Below, in pieces: positions 1 to 7,487 of a DNA stretch of 64,000 bases (its first letter is position 1; each line of letters starts with the position of its first letter). The notes under the pieces were generated by a model. It did not search any database and was not told the origin of the DNA. It worked only from the letters and a program-made list of their open reading frames with translations. Source of the DNA: a virus; IMG/VR virus record IMGVR_UViG_3300047408_000067, positions 26,616 to 90,615 of that record. One strand, given 5' to 3'. The position numbers were made by a program, and so were the translations under genes.

Positions 1-4
1 ACAG

Positions 5-28
5 GCTGGCACAATCCTACGTGCCAGC
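5..28. repeat. Small inverted repeat at left edge
   Basis: An 8-base perfect inverted repeat (GCTGGCAC at 5-12, GTGCCAGC at 21-28) with an 8-base loop. It could be part of a terminator or regulatory hairpin of a gene lying left of the window. There is no long T-run next to it. Positions 29-109 hold nothing I recognise. Confidence 0.35.
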
Positions 29-109
29 ATCATCTTGCTCTTGCCCAGGTAAGTAAACATACCTAACACATACTACAGCTTAGCGATGTCTAAATGCAAG
101 TGCCACGAG

Positions 110-137
110 AAAAGGGCAGGGGTGCTATCCCCTGCCC
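110..137 (-). terminator. Rho-independent terminator of the leftward early operon
   Basis: Read on the minus strand, the arms GGGCAGGGG and CCCCTGCCC (114-122 and 129-137) form a 9-bp GC-rich stem with a 6-base loop, followed by TTTT at 113-110. It lies 12 bases after the stop of the gene at 150-1163 and ends the leftward transcript. Confidence 0.8.
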
Positions 138-149
138 AACCCCCGCTAG

Positions 150-1163
150 TTAGTCGGCGTCCGCGTCCTTGGCTTTCCAGATGCGGTACGTGCCCGCCTC
201 CTCGTTGTGGCGCATGACCAGGCCCAGGTCGTCGGCGTGGTTGTAAATCCAGCCGATGTTCATGCTGGTGTAGTTCTGGTCCTTCTCCGACAGCGTGGTC
301 TTGGTCGACTTGGCCCATGCACGGTGCAGGCGCTTCGCTTCCGTAATCACGTTCTCGGGCTTGCCAGCGCCGTCACTGTCGGCCAGCTCAGCCTTGCTCA
401 CCAGTTTCAGCGCCTGATACACGAAGTAGCGCTTGGCACCGATGGTGGACGGGTTACCCCACCCGCTGGTGTCGACCTTCGGCACTGCGGCTTTCTTGAC
501 CGCGCCGTTGGCCTTCGCCTTGGTTGGGCGTGCCTCTGGCTCGTCCTCTTCCTCGTAGTCCGCAGCCGCACGCTTGGTGCTGGTCTTGGCCGCGACCTTG
601 GCGACTGCCGCTTTCTTGGCAGGCCGCGTAACCACGACTTCCTCTTCCTCCTCGTCGGGGACTTCGTCCTCGTCGTCCTCATCGTCCTCGACAACGGGGG
701 CCTTGGCCTTCACTGGCGCGGCTTTCTTGGCAGGCGCAGCGGTGGCTTTCTTGGCGGCGGGGCGCCCGACGACTTCCTCTTCCTCCTCGTCGTCATCCTC
801 GTCGTCCTCATCATCTTCCTCGTCCTCGTCGTCCTCGTCCTCGACTACGACGCGCTTGGCCGTGGGCTTCGTTGGGGCCTTGGCTGCGGCTTTCTTGGCT
901 GTGGGCTTGACAACGACTTCTTCCTCCTCGTCGTCCTCCTCATCCTCGTCGCCTTCGTCCTCCCCATCGGTGTCCTCGTCCTCTTCCTCTGCGTCTTCCT
1001 CCTCGTCGGTCTCCTCAGCCGCCCCGCTGGACTGCTCCATTGCTTTGGCGCAATCGGCGTGGTACGGGTCGTCGTCGATAATCACTGGCTTGCCCGTGGC
1101 GATTGGTTTGTCACACAGCGTGCAAACCACTGGTGTCTTGCTCTTGCTCTTTGCTTCGGCCAT
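150..1163 (-). CDS. Acidic/lysine-rich low-complexity protein with N-terminal Cys/His motif
   Basis: 337 aa, function not recognised. The N-terminus has CTLC (about residue 15) followed about 20 residues on by H-x2-C, a LIM-like or zinc-ribbon-like knuckle. Residues 45-215 alternate long Asp/Glu runs with Ala/Lys/Pro stretches of the KKAA type, like a histone-H1 tail interleaved with DNA-mimic-like acidic blocks. The C-terminal 110 residues look globular (GWGNPSTIGAKRYF... to the end). ATG start with AAGGAG about 11 bases upstream. Last gene before the terminator. The same acidic/basic composition recurs at 2404-2874, in the SSB tail and at 27733-28176, so it is a theme of this phage. A nucleoid- or DNA-binding role is only a guess. 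Confidence 0.75.
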   Translation of the reverse strand: MAEAKSKSKTPVVCTLCDKPIATGKPVIIDDDPYHADCAKAMEQSSGAAEETDEEEDAEEEDEDTDGEDEGDEDEEDDEEEEVVVKPTAKKAAAKAPTKPTAKRVVVEDEDDEDEEDDEDDEDDDEEEEEVVGRPAAKKATAAPAKKAAPVKAKAPVVEDDEDDEDEVPDEEEEEVVVTRPAKKAAVAKVAAKTSTKRAAADYEEEDEPEARPTKAKANGAVKKAAVPKVDTSGWGNPSTIGAKRYFVYQALKLVSKAELADSDGAGKPENVITEAKRLHRAWAKSTKTTLSEKDQNYTSMNIGWIYNHADDLGLVMRHNEEAGTYRIWKAKDADAD

Positions 1164-1179
1164 TAGCCCGCTAAACTCC

Positions 1180-1563
1180 TTAGAATGGCTGGTCGTACTT
1201 CAGACGCTTTAGTATCTGGCGGTCACGCACCACACCAGCGATGGTGGTACGTAATGTACAGGTAGGAGAACACACCCTCAGCTTTCCGGCTTTCTTGTGC
1301 GCCGCAATCTTAGCCTTACCCGCTACCACTGACGTTGCAAGCTCTTGCGCTCTTGTGCGCATTAGCTCACTACGCATATACAGGGGGACGGCTTTGCTTG
1401 GCACACTACACTTTACCAGCCCAGGCTTCCCTTTGGCAAGGTGGGGCCTGAGCAATGAAGGTGGCTTACTCGCCGCGCTTACGAACGCATCGGCGGGTAT
1501 ATACTTGACAATCAAGATGATTGCCACAACTAACAGCAATCCGAGTTTGGCTTCTGTGTCCAC
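1180..1563 (-). CDS. Small N-terminally membrane-anchored hypothetical protein
   Basis: 127 aa. Residues 7-20 (LGLLLVVAIILIVKY) form one hydrophobic segment, followed by a basic region with three cysteines (one near residue 52 and two close together near residue 100). The start is GTG immediately after the TAG of the upstream gene, with GAAGA nearby as a weak SD. The pattern suggests a membrane anchor with a basic cytoplasmic or external domain. No family recognised. Confidence 0.6.
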   Translation of the reverse strand: MDTEAKLGLLLVVAIILIVKYIPADAFVSAASKPPSLLRPHLAKGKPGLVKCSVPSKAVPLYMRSELMRTRAQELATSVVAGKAKIAAHKKAGKLRVCSPTCTLRTTIAGVVRDRQILKRLKYDQPF

Positions 1564-2010
1564 CTATATCTTCTGCAGTTCTGCCTCCATTAGCTGGAGG
1601 ATACCTTCAGCTTCGTATTGGCCGTCGATGTGTCCAAAACTGCGCGTGCTCACCTCGGATAAGATACTCATCATACCAGTGGTTTCCGACCAGAAATGCG
1701 GCCGGTCCTGGTACTCGAGGAACGTGTCAAACGTCGGCCGCAACATTGTATCCACTGTTGCGTATAGCGTAACCACACACTCCACGGTATCTACTACCAA
1801 GTAGGTGTCGGGGCTATCCTTGCCCTGGTACACCTTCTCACTCGGCTTGCTACCTATATGCAAGCTAGACCTCCTATTTACTTGTTCAAGTGCGCTGCCC
1901 CCACTTGGGGCCAACAAAAACAGTATGCCACCAAAGTTATCCGTGCGGCAATCCCAGTGGAGCGTCAAAGACGAAGTTCGTTGGGAACGGCTCAAACCCA
2001 CCCTGCTCAT
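1564..2010 (-). CDS. Hypothetical protein
   Basis: About 148 aa from an ATG at 2010; an in-frame TTG lies at 2028. The first about 24 codons overlap the previous gene and look non-globular, so translation may begin further in; no start has a clear SD. The middle and C-terminal parts look like a real folded protein. No domain recognised. It directly abuts the next gene downstream (TAG-GTG). Confidence 0.55.
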   Translation of the reverse strand: MSRVGLSRSQRTSSLTLHWDCRTDNFGGILFLLAPSGGSALEQVNRRSSLHIGSKPSEKVYQGKDSPDTYLVVDTVECVVTLYATVDTMLRPTFDTFLEYQDRPHFWSETTGMMSILSEVSTRSFGHIDGQYEAEGILQLMEAELQKI

Positions 2011-2293
2011 TATACACCAAAATGACAAAGGGGTACCCCAGTCTTTGGCGTAGAGCCTGAACAGCTACCACGTTGAAGTAGGCATGTCCCGTTACCAGGA
2101 AGAATATCCTACTGGAAGGCCAGATCCTCTCCACGCTGGCACGTATCTCGGCGGTCACATCTAGTATGTAATCTCGCGTTAGTGGCCGCCGAGCTAGCAT
2201 GGATAATGGATAGAGAACTACCTGGTCCTTGAGCCACTCCTCAAGGACCGCCTTATCGTGGTGGTGTGGTGTTGCTGAGACTACCGTTAGCAC
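1937..2293 (-). CDS. Hypothetical alpha/beta (Rossmann-like) protein
   Basis: 118 aa from GTG at 2293, chosen because AGCAGG lies 6-7 bases before it; the longer frame back to TTG at 2368 reads through another small gene. Hydrophobic strands alternate with helices (VLTVVSATPHHHDK; IFFLVTGHAYFNVVAVQAL; FVILVYNEQGG), consistent with a Rossmann-like fold such as is seen in CARF or nucleotide-binding domains, but there is no diagnostic motif. It overlaps the 52-aa coiled-coil gene upstream and the hypothetical gene downstream. Confidence 0.55.
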   Translation of the reverse strand: MLTVVSATPHHHDKAVLEEWLKDQVVLYPLSMLARRPLTRDYILDVTAEIRASVERIWPSSRIFFLVTGHAYFNVVAVQALRQRLGYPFVILVYNEQGGFEPFPTNFVFDAPLGLPHG

Positions 2294-2411
2294 CACTGAC
2301 CTGCTGTTGGGTCCGTGCTTTCTCCAGCTTCGCTCGCGTACGGTTTGCCTTCGCCATCTGTCGGCCAAGTTTGATCTCCAGCTTCTCCAGCTTGGAGGTT
2401 TGGTCAGCCAC
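2253..2411 (-). CDS. 52-aa coiled-coil micro-protein
   Basis: Starts at GTG 2411, overlapping the TGA of the upstream gene, with AAGG 6-7 bases before it. The first 34 residues are charged with leucines at heptad-like spacing (KLEKLEIKLGRQM, RAKLEKART), typical of a short coiled coil; the tail is Ser/Thr/Asn-rich and ends TAA at 2253. Its 3' part overlaps the start of the next gene in another frame. Function unknown; such proteins are often dimerising adaptors. Supported by SD, stop/start overlap and composition rather than by homology. Confidence 0.6.
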   Translation of the reverse strand: MADQTSKLEKLEIKLGRQMAKANRTRAKLEKARTQQQVSGANGSLSNTTPPR

Positions 2412-2874
2412 GTTTCACCTTCTTACGCCGCACAGGCGCGACCTCTTCCTCTTCTTCCTCGTCGTCTTCCTCGACCTCGGCTACCTCTTCCTCCTCATCA
2501 TCGTCTGGCTCCTCCTCCTCACGCTTGGTAGCAAACAGCATGAGTACTTCGCCAAGCTCGTCATCATAGTCGGTGACAGCAGTTAGGTCATACCCGCGCA
2601 CCCGTAGGGGTTTGCGGACACCCTCGCGGATTTTGACCTTCTCGGTTTTGCTGGCGACAGGGATGACCACTGCTTTCTCGCCCAGCTCCAGCCTGATAAG
2701 CCTGCGCACCAGTTTCTCGTACTCTGGGTTGCGCGACCCAGGCGAGCGCCCCTTTGGCACGTCATCCCTGCGGATGGTGCGGGCAACGACAATCAAGCCG
2801 TTCTTGGGAGCAGCCTGCTCTGGCTCCTCATCGTCCTCTACAGGACGCCGTTTCTTCCTATGGGCTATGACCAC
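2404..2874 (-). CDS. Hypothetical protein with long acidic tail
   Basis: 156 aa from GTG at 2874, preceded by AAGGAG at 8 bases (a TTG at 2913 lies upstream without SD). A basic N-terminus (HRKKRRP) is followed by an alpha/beta-looking core (NGLIVVARTIRR; EKLVRRLIRLELGEKAVVIP; LGEVLMLFATK). The last 45 residues are almost pure Glu/Asp, ending in a basic VRRKKVKRG. The core could be a small DNA- or nucleotide-related domain, but I do not recognise it. A promoter lies upstream at 2913-2942. Confidence 0.65.
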   Translation of the reverse strand: MVIAHRKKRRPVEDDEEPEQAAPKNGLIVVARTIRRDDVPKGRSPGSRNPEYEKLVRRLIRLELGEKAVVIPVASKTEKVKIREGVRKPLRVRGYDLTAVTDYDDELGEVLMLFATKREEEEPDDDEEEEVAEVEEDDEEEEEEVAPVRRKKVKRG

Positions 2875-2912
2875 TTGGTTATCTCCTTGCTGGCACTTTT
2901 TGCCATAAGGCA

Positions 2913-2942
2913 ACTATACAGCAGCAGGCTTCCCATTTGCAA
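2913..2942 (-). promoter_or_regulatory. Sigma70-type promoter
   Basis: On the minus strand TTGCAA, 18-base spacer, TATAGT (2918-2913). It lies in the 88-base gap upstream of the acidic-tail gene at 2404-2874 and should drive 150-2874 to the left. It matches the consensus shared by the other promoters of this window (TTGSMR, N17-19, TAYAVT). Confidence 0.6.
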
Positions 2943-2962
2943 GTTGCAGTTTTGCAGTGGAG

Positions 2963-3220
2963 TTAGTAGTCTCTAGGGATCATGCCAGGAATCTCTTCAG
3001 GGTCCTGAGGGCGTTCACGAGCCAGTTCTATTGTGACGGCCCCATCCTTGCGGATGGTAGCAGCATTGCTCATCCTGGTCCACTTCGTGGTGAGCTTCGA
3101 GTACTCGTCTTCACTCACGTAACCGAATATACGTATCGCTTCGATTATAGACAGTACATCGTTCTCAGCACACGCCTGCTGGACCATCTTCAAGAACGGA
3201 GCTAAACGGTCTCTAGCCAT
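2963..3220 (-). CDS. Small hypothetical protein
   Basis: 85 aa, ATG start with AGG upstream; overlaps the end of the thymidylate-synthase-like gene by 19 bases, suggesting coupling. Mostly helical in the first 35 residues (LAPFLKMVQQACAEN, SIIEAIRIFGY), then a polar C-terminus. No family recognised. Confidence 0.6.
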   Translation of the reverse strand: MARDRLAPFLKMVQQACAENDVLSIIEAIRIFGYVSEDEYSKLTTKWTRMSNAATIRKDGAVTIELARERPQDPEEIPGMIPRDY

Positions 3221-4368
3221 TTACGTACCTGTTCATAGGGTACCCCGTAGGATGATAGTTCTAGATACGCTGCTTGAATCAGGTTCGAATACTTCTCTGG
3301 GTCTTTGTTCCAACGGTACTGACAGAAGTTACGCATCATCGGTGCCCTGAGCTCTGGATACTCAGGCAGACCTTCGAATGCTCTTTCGTCGTCGTGTTGC
3401 TTGAAGTCACGGTACGCCTGCAACGTTTGTATCACAGCCCGCCAGTACGGACCTATCACGTTCTCCAATCGTTTGAAGTCGTCGTGGTGGTACTCTATCT
3501 GTTCGCGGATGTTGCGCTCTGCCCTGGTTAGCTCAGTGGCAACTAGCGGACCAGTCTTCATCATTGGCGGTGTGGCTTCGAAATACTGGTACAAGTCAAA
3601 CGGCTTGACGTCTTCGCACTCTCGGTACTTTTCCCGATACACGTGGAAGCTGTCCTGCACTATGAACATATGTCCCATTGGCACATGCAATGACGCAGCC
3701 ACCCACTCCTGGACGTGGCTCCACTGCATAACGTTGTACGGTATCCCCCATACCGCATCGTTGCTACGAATGATTTGCATCCAGTCCAGCCTGCCTTCTC
3801 TTATCATGGCATGGGCATAGACGTTGCAAGCTCTGTCATTTGTCTGGGCCTGGTAGTTATCCCAATACGGGTGGCTGAGAACAATACTAGCCTGTCTGCT
3901 GTCGGGGTCTGCCACCAGGGTCTGGATTACATGCTCAAGCTGGTCTATTCCAGAATAATCAAGGCTCTTCCTAGCACCGTAGTCATAATGGCGCATTCTA
4001 TCCCCATACGCCGCATTGAAACCAACTACATCACGCTGCCAATGGGGTGTACCTCTTGGGCCATCACCCTGGATGTCGATGATGCTACTGTTGTAGAAGG
4101 CCAGCGCCTGAGCATCATTCTGCCCCGTGATAATATGCATCGCTTCAACAAGGGCAAACGGCAGATTGATCATTCGACCCATGCAGGTCGTAACACGCTT
4201 TCGTGGGTCCAATATAAGAGCCGTGGTGGGGTGTAGTTCCCTCGTCGTCTTACCCCTTGGAGAGGTCTCGGTACCTTTTGCCATGAGGGTCTTACAGATG
4301 TCGGCGTAGTAGTCGTTTACACCCACTGCCGAGAAGTGCCATGCCTGGGGAATATCAGTTATTGTCAT
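3202..4368 (-). CDS. Thymidylate synthase / pyrimidine hydroxymethylase family enzyme
   Basis: 388 aa, longer than ThyA (about 264). Family features visible: GFNAAYGDRMR (residues 117-126, cf. the YGxxWR region), ACN with candidate catalytic Cys181, IIRSNDAVWGIPYN (199-212, the RSxDxxLGxPFN block with Asn212) and DSFHVY (239-244, HxY). In the family, Cys attacks C6 of dUMP or dCMP and a folate C1 unit is added at C5. Retention of Asn212 favours a uracil substrate over cytosine, where Asp is usual. The canonical PCH around the cysteine is ACN here. The product could be dTMP or, as in phages with hypermodified thymine, 5-hydroxymethyl-dUMP; the modification cassette at 15151-19505 makes the second attractive. 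Own promoter at 4389. Confidence 0.85.
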   Translation of the reverse strand: MTITDIPQAWHFSAVGVNDYYADICKTLMAKGTETSPRGKTTRELHPTTALILDPRKRVTTCMGRMINLPFALVEAMHIITGQNDAQALAFYNSSIIDIQGDGPRGTPHWQRDVVGFNAAYGDRMRHYDYGARKSLDYSGIDQLEHVIQTLVADPDSRQASIVLSHPYWDNYQAQTNDRACNVYAHAMIREGRLDWMQIIRSNDAVWGIPYNVMQWSHVQEWVAASLHVPMGHMFIVQDSFHVYREKYRECEDVKPFDLYQYFEATPPMMKTGPLVATELTRAERNIREQIEYHHDDFKRLENVIGPYWRAVIQTLQAYRDFKQHDDERAFEGLPEYPELRAPMMRNFCQYRWNKDPEKYSNLIQAAYLELSSYGVPYEQVRKWLETV

Positions 4369-4384
4369 AGCTTTGTGTGCCTAC

Positions 4385-4840
4385 CTACATTGTAGCAGCT
4401 AAGACTTCTGTATGCCAAACAGGGAAGTACACGTTGGACTTATAGGTATGACCATACCTATTTGCTATCCGCATCTTGCCTTTCCGCAGCCTGCCCTGCT
4501 TGACCAGGTCTTCTAGCATTTGCCATAGACTGTTCTTGTTCTGGAACGTTGTGACCAGTACCAGCTCTTTTGCCGTAAACGGTCCTAAGACCATAGTGGC
4601 ATATTCGCAGCACTGCTGATACAAATCATCCAAGGATTTGTCGCGGCCAGATCTCCTCTCGTCAAAGGGTACTTTGCGTTGACAGTCATTGATAGTGCGG
4701 GCTATGTCGTAGCTCAGTGGTATCTGGAACGCGGGACAGTAGTAACCCTCGCCTCTTTCACGAAGCAGCTTACAGTCGAAGCAAGAGCTAATCCGCCAAG
4801 ACACCTGCCCACTCTCGTAGTTTTTGGTAGTCCTCTTCAT
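4385..4840 (-). CDS. Cysteine-containing winged-helix-like hypothetical protein
   Basis: 151 aa from ATG at 4840, overlapping the upstream nuclease-like gene by 53 bases; an internal GTG at 4804 is an alternative. The N-terminal half has four spaced cysteines (SCFDC, YYC, DC), a possible zinc site. Residues 87-125 (PFTAKELVLV; NSLWQMLEDLVKQGRLRKG) look like a helix-turn-helix plus wing. Possibly a DNA-binding regulator; no family named. Confidence 0.6.
   Translation of the reverse strand: MKRTTKNYESGQVSWRISSCFDCKLLRERGEGYYCPAFQIPLSYDIARTINDCQRKVPFDERRSGRDKSLDDLYQQCCEYATMVLGPFTAKELVLVTTFQNKNSLWQMLEDLVKQGRLRKGKMRIANRYGHTYKSNVYFPVWHTEVLAATM
4389..4418 (-). promoter_or_regulatory. Promoter of the thymidylate-synthase-family gene
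   Basis: On the minus strand TTGGCA, 18-base spacer, TACAAT (4394-4389). The ATG at 4368 lies 20 bases after the -10, giving a very short leader. The start overlaps the 3' end of the previous gene. Confidence 0.55.
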
Positions 4841-5171
4841 ACATGAAGATCCGCCAGTACAGATACTTACCCCTACGGCCTAATGTCCTGCGGTGGTACA
4901 CAGCACATATCGCGACGCTGTCAGGGAGCGTCACAACCGCCTTGATACCCCGCAGTATGGCACGCACACTACCGTAGCCCCCAAGCGAGTCGGTCCTCTT
5001 GATCTGGAACGCGTAGAGCTTGCGACCTATCCACACGTTGTCCAGAATCGACCTGCTCTGGCTGCTCCGTATCGCGACCAGGTGGTACGGGAGCTCCTCC
5101 CCTATCCTGCGTATCTCGTTCTCCTTGGTCTGGCCCCAGGCTTTTCTTGAGCCTTTTCTTGTCCACGCCAT
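4788..5171 (-). CDS. Candidate Hjc-like PD-(D/E)XK nuclease
   Basis: 127 aa, ATG with GGAG 8 bases upstream. The layout resembles archaeal Holliday-junction resolvases and related endonucleases: a basic N-terminus, KENEIRRIGEEL helix with Glu, then AIRSSQSRSILDNVW (Ser-rich turn with Asp) and LYAFQIKRT, where QxK would stand in for the usual ExK. These would supply the metal-binding D and the lysine. Family assignment is by pattern only. It would resolve branched recombination or replication intermediates, together with RecA and the SF2 helicase. Confidence 0.5.
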   Translation of the reverse strand: MAWTRKGSRKAWGQTKENEIRRIGEELPYHLVAIRSSQSRSILDNVWIGRKLYAFQIKRTDSLGGYGSVRAILRGIKAVVTLPDSVAICAVYHRRTLGRRGKYLYWRIFMYEEDYQKLREWAGVLAD

Positions 5172-5185
5172 GAGGCTTACTCCAA

Positions 5186-5716
5186 TCAGGATGGTACGAA
5201 GCAGGTTCTGCAGGTCCAGGGAAAGAACTTTGAAGACGGCCGTCTTTCCATAAGCCGTGGAGCTCTAAGAAGAGACGCCCTTCCATCACAGAGGGGGCAC
5301 CTAACACGAGGTATACGATTGTGTGCCCAGAATGTTCGCCTATGACGTTCGCTAATCCCTTCAGGGCATCCAAGGGACGCCGGGATTCCAAGTTTAGGAG
5401 AACGTAGAGTGGACTTGCAATGCACGCAGGTCCACACGTCTTGGTCAGGGGTTTGGGCCATGAGGCCCCATTGGTGATAGCGGCGCTTTGTGATCCAGGT
5501 ACGCTTTCTGAGGAACTCATTGTATGCTAGCGTCACTCCTTCCGGTGGAAACTTGATTACACAACCAAGGCATCGCTTGGGCGTTACCTTGATACCCTGA
5601 TAGTACGTGAGTAGGATGAAGCATGGACGGCCACACACCACACACGTTCTGCTCTGGCCGCTTTTGGACAGAGTGTAGTTGCTGTTCTTCAGGATGTGGT
5701 CCTCCACTTCAAACAC
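5186..5716 (-). CDS. Multi-zinc-ribbon hypothetical protein
   Basis: 176 aa from GTG 5716 with GGGAGG 6 bases upstream; overlaps the preceding methyltransferase-like gene by 8 bases. Five CxxC knuckles (CVVC, CLGC, CVHC, CPLC, CRTC) spread along the chain would build two or more zinc ribbons; the intervening sequence is rich in Arg. Such proteins commonly bind nucleic acid or act as adaptors. It belongs to a group of about ten small Cys-knuckle proteins in this phage. Confidence 0.65.
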   Translation of the reverse strand: MFEVEDHILKNSNYTLSKSGQSRTCVVCGRPCFILLTYYQGIKVTPKRCLGCVIKFPPEGVTLAYNEFLRKRTWITKRRYHQWGLMAQTPDQDVWTCVHCKSTLRSPKLGIPASLGCPEGISERHRRTFWAHNRIPRVRCPLCDGRASLLRAPRLMERRPSSKFFPWTCRTCFVPS

Positions 5717-6278
5717 TAAGACCTCCCCATTGGTCAGCCATCGCTTCGGCTATACCAGGGAAAGTTACGCTTCGTATCTTGCCTCTGTCAACACTGGTTA
5801 CCATGTCGAAGAAGCGCGTCTGGAAGCGTTTGGGCACATACTTAGTAGGTCTCAGCAAGGGCAGGTGCCGGAGCCATAAATGTGTCTTCTTCTGCTCCGT
5901 GTCGCCAAACTGCCAGGGATGAATCATCTGGTCTGGCAGTCTAATGCGCGTGCTTATGAGACCCACAGGGTTCTCAATGCAGATATAGTATATAGGCGCA
6001 GCCATTAGCTCTCGCACAAACGCCAGTGCTTCTCGTGTCTTCGCTGGACGTCCAGGAGCACGGTACCACACTGCGCCTGATATTGCTAGGTACGTGCAGG
6101 GCGGATGCGCTACCATAAGGTCCCAGCCGTCGTGGAGTATATCCCGCACGTCTCCACGGTAGTGGTAGCCAGGGTTGGCTTCACTACGCGCCAAATCACA
6201 AGAGACAGCAAAATGGCCGCGACGCGCAAACGCATCACGTACACGACCACTAAACTCACAAGCAACCAATACCCGCAC
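5709..6278 (-). CDS. DNA cytosine-methyltransferase-like protein
   Basis: 189 aa. Starts MRVLVACEFSGRVRDAF, a typical AdoMet-binding first strand (FxG-like) of short phage C5-methyltransferase homologues, followed by SCD (acidic end of strand 2), DVRDI and AHPPCTYLA, in which PPC is the catalytic-loop motif. IENPVG takes the place of the usual ENV. It is much shorter than a standard C5-MTase (over 300 aa) and has no recognisable target-recognition domain, so activity or specificity may be unusual. GTG start lies only 8 bases after the -10 at 6287. Confidence 0.65.
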   Translation of the reverse strand: MRVLVACEFSGRVRDAFARRGHFAVSCDLARSEANPGYHYRGDVRDILHDGWDLMVAHPPCTYLAISGAVWYRAPGRPAKTREALAFVRELMAAPIYYICIENPVGLISTRIRLPDQMIHPWQFGDTEQKKTHLWLRHLPLLRPTKYVPKRFQTRFFDMVTSVDRGKIRSVTFPGIAEAMADQWGGLSV

Positions 6279-6286
6279 ACCTACCC

Positions 6287-6316
6287 ACTATAGCCGCCTA
6301 GACTACTCCCCTGCAA
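6287..6316 (-). promoter_or_regulatory. Promoter of the methyltransferase-like gene
   Basis: Minus strand TTGCAG, 18-base spacer, TATAGT (6292-6287). The downstream GTG at 6278 follows the -10 after 8 bases, so the mRNA should be leaderless or nearly so. The 72-base gap 6279-6350 holds nothing else. Confidence 0.6.
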
Positions 6317-6350
6317 TCTAGCTTTGAGTAGGTTTTGAGCAGTCCGTGAG

Positions 6351-6911
6351 CTAGGTGCCGCCACCCCGCCCTGAAGCAACGCGCATTTCTGCCATCCGCC
6401 ACATGCTCTCTCGATCCAGGGCATTGACGTACATCTGGAAGTCTTTGGTTAGGGCGTCAAGTGCTTCTTCCAAACGGATAAGGTTGTCTAACTCTCGCTC
6501 CAAGTTGGCAATGCGCTTGCTCGCCTGCACCTTACCCCAGAGTGCATCCACGTAGACTTTGCTGCTACGCTCGGGGGCAAATATGCGGAAGAGGCGCTTT
6601 TTGGATCTGTCTAATATACGCTCTTGCGCTTTCTTCTCACCCCTAGTTATCCCGAGCAATGCGTTCACTCGTGCAAATTGTGCTGCCCAATACGACTGTA
6701 GCGCACGTAGCTCACGCGGCTGAATCATTGTGATGTCGCTGGGAAATGCGTTGTCCTCAGTTATCTCGGGCATCTGCGCCGGAAACGGTATGCTCAAGCG
6801 CGCCAGAGTCTCAAGTAACTCGGTGCGCGGTACAACCAGTTCCAGGCTGCGGATCATACGTGGGGTCAGCGGGGCTACCGCCGCGAGGTTAGTATGGTCT
6901 TTAGTCGGCAT
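6351..6911 (-). CDS. Helical hypothetical protein
   Basis: 186 aa, ATG with AAGGAG at good spacing inside the end of the upstream gene. Largely helical; residues 95-160 form a charged, probably coiled-coil stretch (KKAQERILDRSKKRLFRIF, SKRIANLERELDNLIRLEE). The position among recombination genes suggests a role in replication or recombination, but no family is recognised. Confidence 0.65.
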   Translation of the reverse strand: MPTKDHTNLAAVAPLTPRMIRSLELVVPRTELLETLARLSIPFPAQMPEITEDNAFPSDITMIQPRELRALQSYWAAQFARVNALLGITRGEKKAQERILDRSKKRLFRIFAPERSSKVYVDALWGKVQASKRIANLERELDNLIRLEEALDALTKDFQMYVNALDRESMWRMAEMRVASGRGGGT

Positions 6912-7242
6912 TTATCCACTCCTTGCCGCAGTCTTGCATGGGGCATCTAGCCAGCACCCCATCCGGAAGGTCGCTACCCCTAAATGTCTCAACGACGCTT
7001 CCGTCGTGTGGACAGACCAGTGCTACGACGAACCCACGCCGGTTCGCTATCAGTTGTGCCGTTACGAGCTTCTCCTGGTCTGCCTGGGTCAACGGTATAC
7101 TCTTCTCTTGGAAGTGCCCGACTGCGCTTCCTAGCGAGCTTCTCCGCCAGTTGAAGTCGACATACCCTGCAACCGGATAGACCTTCAAACGTCTTGGGGT
7201 TCTGGTGTTTCTTGTAGATACCCTTGAGGTGCCAGCAGGCAT
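6901..7242 (-). CDS. Small zinc-knuckle protein, start uncertain
   Basis: Up to 113 aa from ATG 7242. The first about 45 residues overlap the upstream gene and look out-of-frame, while the rest (LTQADQEKLV onward, CPHD and CPMQDC) looks real. A TTG at 7092 with AGAAGAG 7 bases before it would give 63 aa. Three cysteines and a histidine suggest a zinc ribbon. Alternatively it is the 3' part of a gene joined to 6989-7477 by frameshift. Confidence 0.45.
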   Translation of the reverse strand: MPAGTSRVSTRNTRTPRRLKVYPVAGYVDFNWRRSSLGSAVGHFQEKSIPLTQADQEKLVTAQLIANRRGFVVALVCPHDGSVVETFRGSDLPDGVLARCPMQDCGKEWINAD

Positions 7243-7477
7243 GGCAGAGTACTAGATGCCTCTTTCCAATTTGATGGTATTGCGGTACGTCCTTGTCGCT
7301 GCCGTTAGTGTAGTACCACTTGCGTTCCAGGCAGACATTGCAAGTGTAGTTGCTAATCTGGTCGAGTGTTGCGTCTCTAGTGGGGTAGAATTTTCCAGGA
7401 TTCTTGGCTTTCCATTTCTCACGCTCTTTGTAAAGCTGGAGCCAATACCTCTTTTGCCACAAAGCTAGGGTAACCAT
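6989..7477 (-). CDS. Zinc-knuckle protein (HNH-like Cys spacing), overlapping the next gene
   Basis: 162 aa from ATG 7477. Three CxxC motifs (CNVC 46-49, CHAC 78-81, CRVC 103-106) with intervening histidines resemble zinc-finger nucleases of the HNH class or zinc ribbons, but no catalytic HNH is evident. After residue 110 the sequence turns into low-quality Arg/Gly/Pro text typical of the wrong frame, so the functional product may end early or shift into the frame of 6901-7242. The promoter -10 at 7488 is only 10 bases upstream. Confidence 0.5.
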   Translation of the reverse strand: MVTLALWQKRYWLQLYKEREKWKAKNPGKFYPTRDATLDQISNYTCNVCLERKWYYTNGSDKDVPQYHQIGKRHLVLCHACWHLKGIYKKHQNPKTFEGLSGCRVCRLQLAEKLARKRSRALPREEYTVDPGRPGEARNGTTDSEPAWVRRSTGLSTRRKRR

Positions 7478-7487
7478 GTATGCCTAC

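Noticed and set aside
574-1212. Plus-strand frame with long poly-serine runs
   Set aside because: It is the antisense of the Asp/Glu codons of the gene at 150-1163; no SD and no domain.
4969-5520. 183-codon minus-strand frame
   Set aside because: Shadow of the zinc-ribbon and nuclease-like genes in another frame; it would overlap both almost fully and has no SD.
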